Source of the DNA: Desulfovibrio sp. Fe33 | GTDB taxonomy: Bacteria; Desulfobacterota; Desulfovibrionia; Desulfovibrionales; Desulfovibrionaceae | DNA length: 64,000 nt | Direction of reading: 5' to 3' | NCBI RefSeq assembly: GCF_028532725.1 | Contig: NZ_JAQKGU010000001.1 | Coordinates: forward strand, 124,001 to 188,000 | Translations under genes and position numbers: made by a program | Notes under the pieces: model-generated | The model's input: only the letters and a program-made list of their open reading frames with translations | What the model was told of the DNA's origin: nothing | The model's database searches: none | Part shown: piece by piece, positions 35,845 through 43,802 of the stretch | Numbering within the stretch: position 1 is the first letter of the stretch | How the letters are laid out: every line of letters starts with the position of its first letter

Positions 35845-36207
35845 GATAGCTGTTCATCCTCGGGTTTATGAGGGCGGTGTCTCTGGTGGCCAGGGCGAGA
35901 CGCCGGGGCCGGCTGCGGAACCGGGCGTCCCAGACACAGGAAACCGTCTTCGGGCGTATGTTTTCGGTATGAGTGAGCGTGTGCGTTTCGCCAAGCCTGA
36001 CAACCACTTTTCGGGGCGCGGAACCAAATGCGAGTCTGATCACCTGTCCTCCTTGTGTGGAAATCGTCACCAATCGTCACCCTTGTAAACAAAGGAAAAT
36101 CAAGGAACGAAACTTACCGGTTTACTATCTGGAAAAATTCTAGACGTCAAGAAGAGCACGCGGTGCGGACCGCTCATCGACACAGCGCGTCCGAGCCGCG
36201 GACACGG
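35845..36207. other. Intergenic region with tandem 10-bp repeat
   Basis: No gene I can defend. Two adjacent copies of AATCGTCACC (36062-36071 and 36072-36081) lie about 220 bp upstream of the MerR-like start and could be an operator. On the minus strand an AAGGAGG is followed by an in-frame GTG at 36040 and a 72-codon frame to 35822, overlapping the MerR-like start; its composition is not convincing. Confidence 0.4.
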
Positions 36208-36738
36208 TTACTTGGTGCTGAAGGAAATGTTGGCCACCTCGCTCTTCTTCACTTCGGTCAGCGTCCGGTCGTACCGGTCGTCCAGGACGAAGAAGGAGTA
36301 GGCGTCGTGCTTGTCGGTGCCCAGGTAGAGGTTGGCGTCCTCGAAGACCCACTCCTTGCCCCGTTTGTTGGTGATGGTGAAGTTGTGCGGGTCCTTGAAG
36401 ACGATGGACTGCCAGTTCATGAGGTCCCGGAAGCGGGTCAGGCTGACGACCGTGGAGGAGCGGCCGTTGAGCTTGCCGGTGAGGTAGATCCAATAGTTGC
36501 CCATTTTTTCCAGGCCGTCGATTTCAAGGGTGGAGCCGTTGGTCAGTTGCATCCGGCCGACCGGACCGTCCGGGATCGTTTCCTTGATGGTAATCGAAGA
36601 AATGGGCTGTCCGTCGGCCGGGGCGGCGGATTCTGCGGCGGTGGCCTCGTCGGGAACGGGAAGTTGCGCGGCCTCGTCTTTCGAGGAGCAGGCCGCCAGG
36701 GCCAACGCGAGCATCAGGGCAAGCAGCAGGGTTCGCAT
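36208..36738 (-). CDS. Putative lipoprotein
   Basis: A 176-residue predicted lipoprotein. The signal peptide MRTLLLALMLALALAACSS ends in the lipobox LAAC, an Ala/Glu/Pro-rich tether follows, and a beta-rich domain (about residues 60-176) has MQLTNGSTLEIDGLEKMGNYWIYL and SLTRFRDLMNWQSIVFKD. It may bind a membrane or a small ligand, but no family is recognised. A GGAGG lies 4 bases before the ATG; upstream in-frame codons lack signal-peptide character. Confidence 0.7.
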   Translation of the reverse strand: MRTLLLALMLALALAACSSKDEAAQLPVPDEATAAESAAPADGQPISSITIKETIPDGPVGRMQLTNGSTLEIDGLEKMGNYWIYLTGKLNGRSSTVVSLTRFRDLMNWQSIVFKDPHNFTITNKRGKEWVFEDANLYLGTDKHDAYSFFVLDDRYDRTLTEVKKSEVANISFSTK

Positions 36739-36905
36739 GTGTCCTCCATGGGTGTTTTGCCCTTTGGTTTTAGCAGGGAATGAATCGGGAATCCAGGCTT
36801 GTATGCGTGCCCGTCCCGTCGGGGCGCGAGGCGTGGAACGGTGTCGGGACGTGGGAGGGACGGGGGGGCTGTTGCTGCATGGAGTCCTGTGGTATTCATC
36901 GCGCC

Positions 36906-37871
36906 ATGAGAGTAGGAAGGAATGTCCGGGAAATCGTTTTCTTTGCCATGTTGCTTGTCGGGGGCACATGGCTGCTCATTCGCGTGGACGCCTATGAGGC
37001 TCTGCACGACTGGAGCCGTGCGCTGGAACGATGGGAGCTGGATGAACTGGTCCTGACCCTGTTCGGCGTCCTGGTCTGCCTGGCTTTTTTCGCTTTCAAC
37101 AGGGTCCGGGAATTGAAGAAGCGGGCCGCGCTTCTGGAGGAGTCTCGCCGGGATCTGACCAAGGCCCACGAAGAGCTGCGCTCCCTGTATCAATCCCGTG
37201 AGACCTTCCTGACCACTGCCTGCCACGAGCTCAAGAGCCCTCTTGTGGGCATCGTCAACGCCCTGGAGCTCATGTAACTGTCCGGCGACGACGACGAGCG
37301 CCGTGAACTGGTCGGGTTGGCCGGAATCTCGGCGAGGAAGCTTGGGCTTCTGGTGGACGGGGTGCTCGAATTCTCGCGGCAGGAATCCCGGTCTCCGGCC
37401 AAGGTTGTTTTTTCCCCGTTCGAACTGGTTGAGTCCGTTCGGGACATGTCCCGTCTTCAGGCCATGAGCGAAGGGCTTTTCCTGACTGCCCGGGTGGTCT
37501 CGGGAACCCCTTCCCTGGTACACGGCAGCGAGGCGGTCCTGCGGCTGGTGGCCCTGAATCTGGTGGGCAATGCCGTGCGCTACACCAAGGAAGGCGGCGT
37601 CCATCTGGAGCTCGGCTACGACCGTGAATCCGGCGGCGAGCTGGTTCTGACAGTGTCGGACACGGGCCAGGGGATTCCCGCCGAAGAATTGGAAACCATT
37701 TTCAACCCCTATGAGACAGGCTCGGGAGGCGGAGCCGGGTTCGGCCTGGGGCTGTCCATCGTCAAGCGCAGCGTGGAGCGTCTCAGGGGGGCCATCTCCG
37801 TGGACAGCGCTCCGGGCGAGGGGTCGCGGTTCACGGTCAGGCTTCCGGCAATGGAAGCCGAACATTCCTGA
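36906..37871 (+). pseudogene. Sensor histidine kinase interrupted by an in-frame TAA
   Basis: One frame encodes a membrane histidine kinase, but a TAA at 37275-37277 splits it. Before it are two TM helices (residues about 8-24 and 46-64), a coiled coil and the H-box FLTTACHELKSPLVGIVNALELM. After it, in the same frame, are a dimerisation helix, the N-box LVGNAVRYTKEGG, the G1 box VSDTGQGIPAEEL and the G2 box GFGLGLSIVKRSV. All catalytic motifs are otherwise intact, so the stop is recent, a sequencing error or bypassed. No receiver gene is adjacent. The start at 36906 is a best guess. Confidence 0.8.
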
Positions 37872-37900
37872 CCGCCCGGTACGGTCCGCCGGAGAAAATG

Positions 37901-37940
37901 CAATCGGCCCCCGCGCGACCATTCGCGCGGGGGCCGATTG
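37901..37940. terminator. Bidirectional terminator
   Basis: A perfect 17-bp stem CAATCGGCCCCCGCGCG / CGCGCGGGGGCCGATTG with a 6-base loop, between the kinase gene and the chemotaxis receptor, which converge. Confidence 0.8.
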
Positions 37941-37955
37941 TGTATTGGGAGGGTG

Positions 37956-39872
37956 TCAGTAACGTTTCAGGCCGTCTTCCTCGCCCAGGTTGAAGCGGCC
38001 GATGGCCTCGTGCAGGGATCGGGAGCCGTCGGACAGGCTTGCGGCGGTGGCCGCGACCTCTTCGGCCGTGGAGGCGTTTTGCTGTACCACGGACTCCGAC
38101 TCCTGGATGGCCTTGGAGACCTGCGCGATGCCCTGGCTCTGTTCGTTGGCGGCGGCGGAGATTTCCTGGATCAGCTCGGCCGTGTGCTGAATGTCCGGGA
38201 CCATGCGTTTGAGCAGCTCTCCGGCTTCCTCGGCCACGGCCACGCTGCTGGACGACAGCTCGCTGATGCCCGCCGCGGCCGAGCCGCTGCGTTCGGCCAG
38301 CTTGCGCACTTCGGCCGCCACCACGGCGAATCCCTTGCCGGCCTCGCCTGCCCGCGCCGCTTCGATGGCGGCGTTGAGGGCCAGGAGATTGGTCTGGCGC
38401 GCGATTTCCTCGATGATGCCGATTTCGTCGGCGATCTTGCGCATGGCAGACACAGTGCGGGCCACGGCCTCGCCGCCGGTTTCGGCGTCCGTCGAGGCCT
38501 TGGAGGCGGTGACTTCGGTCCTGCGGGCTATGTCGGCGGTTTGCTGAACGCTGCCGGACATTTCCTCCAGGCTGGCGGCGATCTCCTGGATGCCTGCGGC
38601 CTGCTGGTTGGCCCCCTTGGAAAGGCTGTCGCTGGCCAGGGAGAGCTCCGAACATCCCTCGGCCACCTCGCCGGAAATGTCCCGGATGTCGTGGATGGTG
38701 TTTGCGAGGGTAGCATTCATCTCGCACATGGCCGACAGGATGATGCCCATTTCGTCGCTGCGCATCTCGCAGGTCTGGCTTCGCAGGTCGCCCCGGGCGA
38801 TGTCCGAGGCCAGATTGGCGCATTGGATGATGGGCCGTTTCACGGATCGCTCCACGACCCAGAAGATGATGACGATGGGCACGACCACGACGATGAGCAG
38901 GCCCACCCCGACGAGCCACGCCACGGCGGACATCATGGCCTGCTGGTCCGTGATGTCCATGGACAGGAGGATGACGCCGATGGCGTCGCCCCGGTAGTCC
39001 TTGACCGGAAACACGGCCACTCCGTCATGCCCTTCCACTTCGACCTGGGCGGCCTGCATACCGCGCCCCAGGAGGGAAGAGTCCGCCAGCTCCTGGGCCG
39101 CCGCGTTCTTCTGGCCGTAGATGAGCACGAACTTGCCGTCCTTGACCGGGTTTTTCGCCGGGTCCCGCAGCCTGGTGGTCACCGGGAGCAGTTTGGCGTC
39201 CATGTAGAGGAGGGCCTTGACGGCTCCGGCTCCTTCCATGGTCTTGAGGATGTTGTCGAATCCGAGCAATACCTCCACGGAGCCGAGATGAGCCCCGTCC
39301 TGCCCTGTGACGGGGGCGAGGCCGCGGATGGTGAAACCGCCCCGGCCCGGTTCGATGCCCAGGACCGGCTTGCGGGTTTTGTTCACGTCGATGACCGTAT
39401 TGCGGAATCCTGACAGGTCGTCGGAAATGTCGACCCACTCGTCGCCCTTCTTGGCCTGCTTTTCGCGCCAGGCGCGCAACAGGCTGCGGGCCGTGGGCAG
39501 ATGGAAATGGAGCTGGAAGCTCTGGCCGATGTTCTCCTTGTATCCCGCGAGCACGGGCGCAAGGGACGCGCGCAGCCGCTCCCTGGCTTCCTGGAGCACG
39601 GGATCGGTCTCATCGTCCATGTTCCCCCGGTTGGCCAGGGCGTATGCGTCGACCACTTCGGGCATTCGGCTGAACAGGGCGGCCTGTTGCAGCGCGCTTT
39701 CCGAAATTTGCGTGATGGACTGGCGGACATCCTCGATTTTGCCTCGCAGGATCAGGGTCACAAAGGAGTTCTCCAGGTCGGCGAACTGTGATTTGAGGAC
39801 CAGATACCCGCCTACGAGCATAACCAGGGCCATGCCCAGCAGGGGCAGAAAAAGTTTGGCGCGGATACCCAT
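37956..39872 (-). CDS. Methyl-accepting chemotaxis protein
   Basis: A 638-residue transmembrane chemoreceptor. TM1 is about residues 7-24 and TM2 about 316-340, enclosing a 290-residue double-Cache-like periplasmic sensor ([34 protein letters not shown] and MDITDQQ). A HAMP domain (about 341-395) and a signalling domain with the hairpin tip ([32 protein letters not shown]) follow. No C-terminal CheR/CheB-docking pentapeptide is seen. The ligand is unknown. No chemotaxis gene neighbours it. Confidence 0.92.
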   Translation of the reverse strand: MGIRAKLFLPLLGMALVMLVGGYLVLKSQFADLENSFVTLILRGKIEDVRQSITQISESALQQAALFSRMPEVVDAYALANRGNMDDETDPVLQEARERLRASLAPVLAGYKENIGQSFQLHFHLPTARSLLRAWREKQAKKGDEWVDISDDLSGFRNTVIDVNKTRKPVLGIEPGRGGFTIRGLAPVTGQDGAHLGSVEVLLGFDNILKTMEGAGAVKALLYMDAKLLPVTTRLRDPAKNPVKDGKFVLIYGQKNAAAQELADSSLLGRGMQAAQVEVEGHDGVAVFPVKDYRGDAIGVILLSMDITDQQAMMSAVAWLVGVGLLIVVVVPIVIIFWVVERSVKRPIIQCANLASDIARGDLRSQTCEMRSDEMGIILSAMCEMNATLANTIHDIRDISGEVAEGCSELSLASDSLSKGANQQAAGIQEIAASLEEMSGSVQQTADIARRTEVTASKASTDAETGGEAVARTVSAMRKIADEIGIIEEIARQTNLLALNAAIEAARAGEAGKGFAVVAAEVRKLAERSGSAAAGISELSSSSVAVAEEAGELLKRMVPDIQHTAELIQEISAAANEQSQGIAQVSKAIQESESVVQQNASTAEEVAATAASLSDGSRSLHEAIGRFNLGEEDGLKRY

Positions 39873-40134
39873 CGGAGCTCCTTGGTGAATCGTTTAAGCG
39901 TGTAGGCCTCGTTCATTTTTGGTGCACCGCAATACAATGGGCAATTATTTTTCCGAAGGCCGCGCCGGTGCGGCCGATCGCTTCGAGCGAAGGCTGGCGG
40001 GGGCCGGGAGCTGTCGGAGGCTGCCAAAAGATGAATAATATCGGAGGATGGTCCGTTTATTTATTTTCACTTGTGGGAATAAAATCGCATATGCTATAAA
40101 TTTATCATTCGGCAATTATAAATGCGAGGTGTGC

Positions 40135-42216
40135 ATGAAACGATTCATAACGAAGTTATTGGCGTGTTGTGCTCTTTGCGCCTTGGCTGCGTGCGGCAGC
40201 GCCCAGTCGGAAGAGGGGGAAGAGATGAAACATTTCGATGCCAAGGGAAAGATGCCCTCGGCTTTCACCGTGGCCAGCCAGGAGGAGTTGCGGAAGACGC
40301 TGCCTTTCGATGACGCGCGCGACTTCGAAGAGGCCAAGAAAGGTTTTATCGCCGAGCCGGACTACAAACAGATCATGGCGGAAGACGGCCACGTGGCCTG
40401 GGACATGGGCAGTTACGCGTGGCTGTTGAAGGATGTGGAATACGATTCGATCCATCCTTCGCTGCAAAGGCAGGCGATTCTCAACATGGCCTACGGCCTG
40501 TTCGAGGTCGTGCCAGGCAAGATATATCAGGTGCGCGGGTTCGATCTCGCCAATATCAGCTTCATCAGAGGCGATACCGGCTGGATCGTCTTCGACCCGC
40601 TGACCTGCAAGGAAACCGCGAAGGCGGCGCTCGACTTCATCAACGAGAAGGTCGAAAAGCTGCCCGTGGTGGCGGTGATTTATTCGCATTCGCACGCCGA
40701 TCACTTCGGCGGCGTGCGCGGAGTGGTGGAAGAGGCGGGCGTGCTCGGCGGCAAGGTGCCCGTCATCGCGCCGGTGGGATTCCTGGAGCACGCCTGCGCG
40801 GAGAACGTCTACGCGGGCAACGCCATGAACCGCAGGATGTACTTTCAGTACGGGGTGCTGCTCCCGCACAGCCCCTTCGGCCATGTCGATCAGTCCATCG
40901 GCAAGAACACGGCTTCCGGGACCACCGGCCTGATAGCGCCCACCCGTTACATCAGGAAGGACTTCGAGGAGCTGACCGTGGACGGCGTGCGCATGGAGTT
41001 CCAGAACACGCCCGGCACCGAGGCTCCCGCTGAAATGAACACCTGGTTCCCCGACCTCAAGACGTTCTGGGCCGCGGAGAACATCACGGGCACCGTTCAC
41101 AATATCTACACCCTGCGGGGCGCCCTGGTGCGCGATGCGCTGTTGTGGTCGAAGCACATCAACGTCGCCCTCTATCGGTACGGCCAGGATGCCCAGGTCA
41201 TGTTCTCGGCGCACTCCTGGCCGCGCTGGGGCAATGACCGCATCCAGGAAGTGATGCGCGCCCAGAGGGATGTCTACGCCCACCTGAACAACGAGGTTCT
41301 GCATCAGGCGAATCTCGGCGTCACCATCAACGAAATCCACAACGTCTACACTCTTCCGGATTCCCTCAAGAGGCAATGGGCGGCGCACAGCTACCACGGC
41401 TCCGAGGAGCACAACAGCCGCGCCGTCATGAATCGCTATCTGGGCTACTGGGATGCCAACCCGGCCACGCTCATGCCGTTGTCGCCGGAAGATTCCGCTC
41501 CGCTGTACGTCGAGATGATGGGCGGCGCAAAGCCGATCATGGAAAAGGGAAGGGAGCTCTTCGGGCAGGGCAAGTATTTCCTGGCGCAGGAGATACTGAA
41601 CAAGCTGGTCTATGCGGAACCGGACAACGCCGAAGCCAAGGACCTGCTTGCCGACGTTTTCGAGCAGATCGGCTATCAGAAGGAAAGCCCGAGCGTCCGC
41701 AACAGCTTCCTGGCCGCGGCCTTCGAATTGCGCAACGGTATGCCCTCCGGAACGCCGCCGTCCACCACCGGCCCGGACATGATCAGAGGTATGTCCACCG
41801 AACTTTGGCTGAACTCCCTCGCCATCAGCATGGACAGCACCAAGGTCGCGGGCAAGGATTTCGTCATCAACCTGGTCACGCCGGACAATGACGAAACCTA
41901 CGCCATCGAGCTCAGCAACTCGGTGCTGACCAACATCAGGGGAGAGTTGTCCCAAAATCCCGACCTGACCATCACCGTCAACAGGGCAGACCTGGAAATG
42001 GTCATGGGCGGAGCCTCCACGTTCGACGAACTCATCAAGGAAGGCAAAGCGGAATTCAAGGGAGACAGAACGCCGTTCGATCTCCTCCGTGGCTCCATGG
42101 TGAAATTCACGCCGGACTTTGAACTGATGCCCGGAACCTTGCCCGAAGGCAGGGAAAAGCCGGACAACAAGCACCCCATGCAGATGCCTGAACTCGGCAA
42201 CACGGCGGGAGGTTAA
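40135..42216 (+). CDS. Alkyl sulfatase-type metallo-beta-lactamase-fold hydrolase, predicted lipoprotein
   Basis: Linear alkylsulfatases (SdsA1/BDS1/YjcS) hydrolyse primary alkyl sulfates such as SDS to alcohol and sulfate. The 693-residue protein has a signal peptide with lipobox LAAC (about residue 18-21), so it would be membrane-anchored and outward-facing. The di-zinc motif HSHADH is at residues 185-190 in YSHSHADHFGG, and further metal or substrate blocks are EAPAEMNTWFPD, SAHSWPRWG and HGSEEHNSRA. The all-helical dimerisation domain and a C-terminal SCP2-like domain complete the family pattern. The start at 40135 follows GAGGTGTGC; an earlier in-frame ATG would precede the lipoprotein signal. 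A terminator follows. Confidence 0.88.
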   Translation: MKRFITKLLACCALCALAACGSAQSEEGEEMKHFDAKGKMPSAFTVASQEELRKTLPFDDARDFEEAKKGFIAEPDYKQIMAEDGHVAWDMGSYAWLLKDVEYDSIHPSLQRQAILNMAYGLFEVVPGKIYQVRGFDLANISFIRGDTGWIVFDPLTCKETAKAALDFINEKVEKLPVVAVIYSHSHADHFGGVRGVVEEAGVLGGKVPVIAPVGFLEHACAENVYAGNAMNRRMYFQYGVLLPHSPFGHVDQSIGKNTASGTTGLIAPTRYIRKDFEELTVDGVRMEFQNTPGTEAPAEMNTWFPDLKTFWAAENITGTVHNIYTLRGALVRDALLWSKHINVALYRYGQDAQVMFSAHSWPRWGNDRIQEVMRAQRDVYAHLNNEVLHQANLGVTINEIHNVYTLPDSLKRQWAAHSYHGSEEHNSRAVMNRYLGYWDANPATLMPLSPEDSAPLYVEMMGGAKPIMEKGRELFGQGKYFLAQEILNKLVYAEPDNAEAKDLLADVFEQIGYQKESPSVRNSFLAAAFELRNGMPSGTPPSTTGPDMIRGMSTELWLNSLAISMDSTKVAGKDFVINLVTPDNDETYAIELSNSVLTNIRGELSQNPDLTITVNRADLEMVMGGASTFDELIKEGKAEFKGDRTPFDLLRGSMVKFTPDFELMPGTLPEGREKPDNKHPMQMPELGNTAGG

Positions 42217-42302
42217 ACCGAACGGGCGGTGTCCACCCGTGAAAGGATGGCGGTTCCGGCCTGCCGAAGCAGGCTCCGCCATCCGGCCCCTTCATTCACA
42301 TC

Positions 42303-42337
42303 AGGACCGGCACGGCTTTTCGTCGTGCCGGTTTTTC
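42303..42337 (+). terminator. Intrinsic terminator of the alkyl sulfatase gene
   Basis: ACCGGCACGGC / GTCGTGCCGG stem with a short TTTTC loop, ending in TTTTT, 87 bp after the stop. Confidence 0.85.
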
Positions 42338-42349
42338 AACCCCAGATCC

Positions 42350-42411
42350 TGCGCCGCCCTCATGGGCATCGATACCTTCAAGGTCCGCTCCGCAGCCGAT
42401 TTTTCCCGCTT
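42350..42411 (+). pseudogene. Decayed copy of the comM 5' end
   Basis: A 61-base block matches codons near the start of the intact comM gene at 43820-43881; by hand count 52 of 61 positions agree. It would encode CAALMGIDTFKV...ADFSR, against CAALMGIDAFKV...VDFSR in ComM. The start codon and everything after about 20 codons are lost. It lies directly after the alkyl sulfatase terminator and upstream of marR, so the marR/flavin-reductase pair is bracketed by direct repeats. Confidence 0.8.
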
Positions 42412-42437
42412 CTTGACAAAAGAGCCCCGGTTTTTTT

Positions 42438-42453
42438 ATTTGTATATACAAAT
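42438..42453. promoter_or_regulatory. MarR operator overlapping the marR start codon
   Basis: A perfect 16-bp palindrome ATTTGTATATACAAAT whose last two bases are the A and T of the marR ATG. Its core recurs before the flavin reductase gene. Confidence 0.75.
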
Positions 42454-42895
42454 GAAGTGTGACCCAACTCTCTCCACCTACTTGAACAATTGTCTGTATT
42501 TTACGGCCAACTCCTTGGCGCGCACCGTTGGGCGCATGGCTGAAGAGGCGTTTGGGGATACCGGAATATCTCCGGCCCATGCCTTTTTGATGATGTTGGT
42601 GAACGAGCGCCCCGGCCTTACGCAGAAGGAGTTGACCCAAGTCTTGCAATTGGCCCCGTCCACGGTCACGCGATTTGTGGACAGCCTTCAGCGAAAAGGG
42701 CTTGTGGTGCGGGAATTGGAAGGCAAGCTCTCCAGGGTTTCGCCCACCGATGCCGGGCTGCAATTGAAAGGCCCCATCGCCAAGGCTTGGAAATCTCTCT
42801 ATCGCCGCTACAGTGAGATTCTCGGGGAGGAGGAAGGCAAGCACCTCACCGCTATGGTGAGTAAGGCGAACCGCACATTGGAGGAAGGCGGTTGA
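42452..42895 (+). CDS. MarR-family transcriptional regulator
   Basis: A 147-residue winged-helix repressor. N-terminal dimerisation helices precede the HTH (LTQKELTQVLQLAPSTVTRFVDSL) and the wing (KGLVVRELEGKLSRVSPTDAG). The start is placed at MKCDPTLSTYL because the operator palindrome runs into this ATG; upstream codons are the comM remnant. It most likely represses itself and the flavin reductase through the two matching palindromes. There are no redox-Cys-rich features, so the effector is unknown. Confidence 0.88.
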   Translation: MKCDPTLSTYLNNCLYFTANSLARTVGRMAEEAFGDTGISPAHAFLMMLVNERPGLTQKELTQVLQLAPSTVTRFVDSLQRKGLVVRELEGKLSRVSPTDAGLQLKGPIAKAWKSLYRRYSEILGEEEGKHLTAMVSKANRTLEEGG

Positions 42896-42925
42896 GTCTG
42901 ACGTTTTTTCCAGGGTTAATTCCCT

Positions 42926-43083
42926 GAAGACGACAATCAGGCGTTGAAAGCCGCTTTGCGGCGATAGTCGGGTGATTTCGCCTCCGGCGGGCAAGGGTTC
43001 GCACCCTTGCATCCCCGGTATGCGCCTCCGGCGCGGTTTTTTTCCCGCTATGCGGCTTCCTGCGGCAAAAGCGGGGAGTTAAA
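42926..43083 (+). repeat. Family I multi-hairpin repeat, copy A
   Basis: Starts 30 bp after the marR stop. It contains CCGCTTTGCGG, GCAAGGGTTCGCACCCTTGC (8-bp stem) and GCGCCTCCGGCGC hairpins, then GGTTTTTTT, so it can terminate marR transcription. Nearly identical to copy D. Confidence 0.85.
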
Positions 43084-43107
43084 CATATAAGTTTTTTTAG
43101 GTTGTCA

Positions 43108-43121
43108 TTTGTATGTACAAA
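43108..43121. promoter_or_regulatory. MarR operator upstream of the flavin reductase gene
   Basis: TTTGTATGTACAAA, flanked by GTTGT / ACAAC arms, differs from the marR-proximal site at one central position. It is 15 bp before the flavin reductase ATG. Confidence 0.7.
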
Positions 43122-43135
43122 CAACGGGGTGCAGC

Positions 43136-43717
43136 ATGACGAAAATCAACATCGGCGACAACGCGTTCATTTTGCCTGAACCGCTGGGCATCGTGGGAAC
43201 GCATTACGAGGGGCGGCCCAACTTCATGGCGTTGGCCTGGATGACTCGGGTAAACTATCAGCCATGTCTGATGGCCATCGCGGTCAATAAAAACCACGCC
43301 ACCAGTCTGGGGATTGCCGAGACCGGTGAATACTCCATCAACATTCCTCACGAGGGAATGCATCGTGAGACCGATGTCATGGGGCTTCTGTCGGGAAAGC
43401 AGGTGGACAAATCCACGTTCTTCGACATTCACTACGGCGAACTAGAAAATGCGCCCCTCATCAAGGAATGTCCTTTGTCCATGGAGTTCAAGGTGGTGAA
43501 GACCGTGGAAATGGATACCAACACGATCTTCATCGGTGAATTGCGGGGAGCCTGGACCGAAGAGCGTTTTCTCACAGACGGGTTTCCCGACATAGAGAAA
43601 GTTAAACCGATCATGCTCTCCATGCCGGACAATCACTATTGGGCGGTGGGCCGTAAGATCGGCCGCGCCTGGCATGACGGCAAGGAGCTCAAGGACCGCG
43701 TAAAAACGGGCAGGTAG
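43136..43717 (+). CDS. Flavin reductase-like / flavoredoxin family protein
   Basis: A 193-residue FMN-binding split-barrel protein. The flavin-site segments are LPEPLGIVGTHYEGRPNFMALAWMTRVNYQPCLMAIAVNKNHATS and TGEYSINIPHEGM. Flavoredoxins of Desulfovibrio belong to this family and pass electrons in sulfur and redox metabolism. A single Cys (YQPC) lies near the isoalloxazine loop and another in KECPLS. Preceded by a MarR operator, it is likely derepressed by a MarR effector. The start is MTKINIGDNAF with GGGGTG upstream. Confidence 0.85.
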   Translation: MTKINIGDNAFILPEPLGIVGTHYEGRPNFMALAWMTRVNYQPCLMAIAVNKNHATSLGIAETGEYSINIPHEGMHRETDVMGLLSGKQVDKSTFFDIHYGELENAPLIKECPLSMEFKVVKTVEMDTNTIFIGELRGAWTEERFLTDGFPDIEKVKPIMLSMPDNHYWAVGRKIGRAWHDGKELKDRVKTGR

Positions 43718-43802
43718 CGATTGGGTGTTTACAGGGTCGCAAATATCTGAGACGTATGCAAGTATTTGGAACTCGAATACGCATATCCCATTGGAACTCC
43801 GC

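Noticed and set aside
35822-36040. A 72-codon minus-strand frame with GTG start and AAGGAGG before it
   Set aside because: The ribosome site is good, but the protein looks random in composition, has no motif and overlaps the MerR-like gene start. Low support only.
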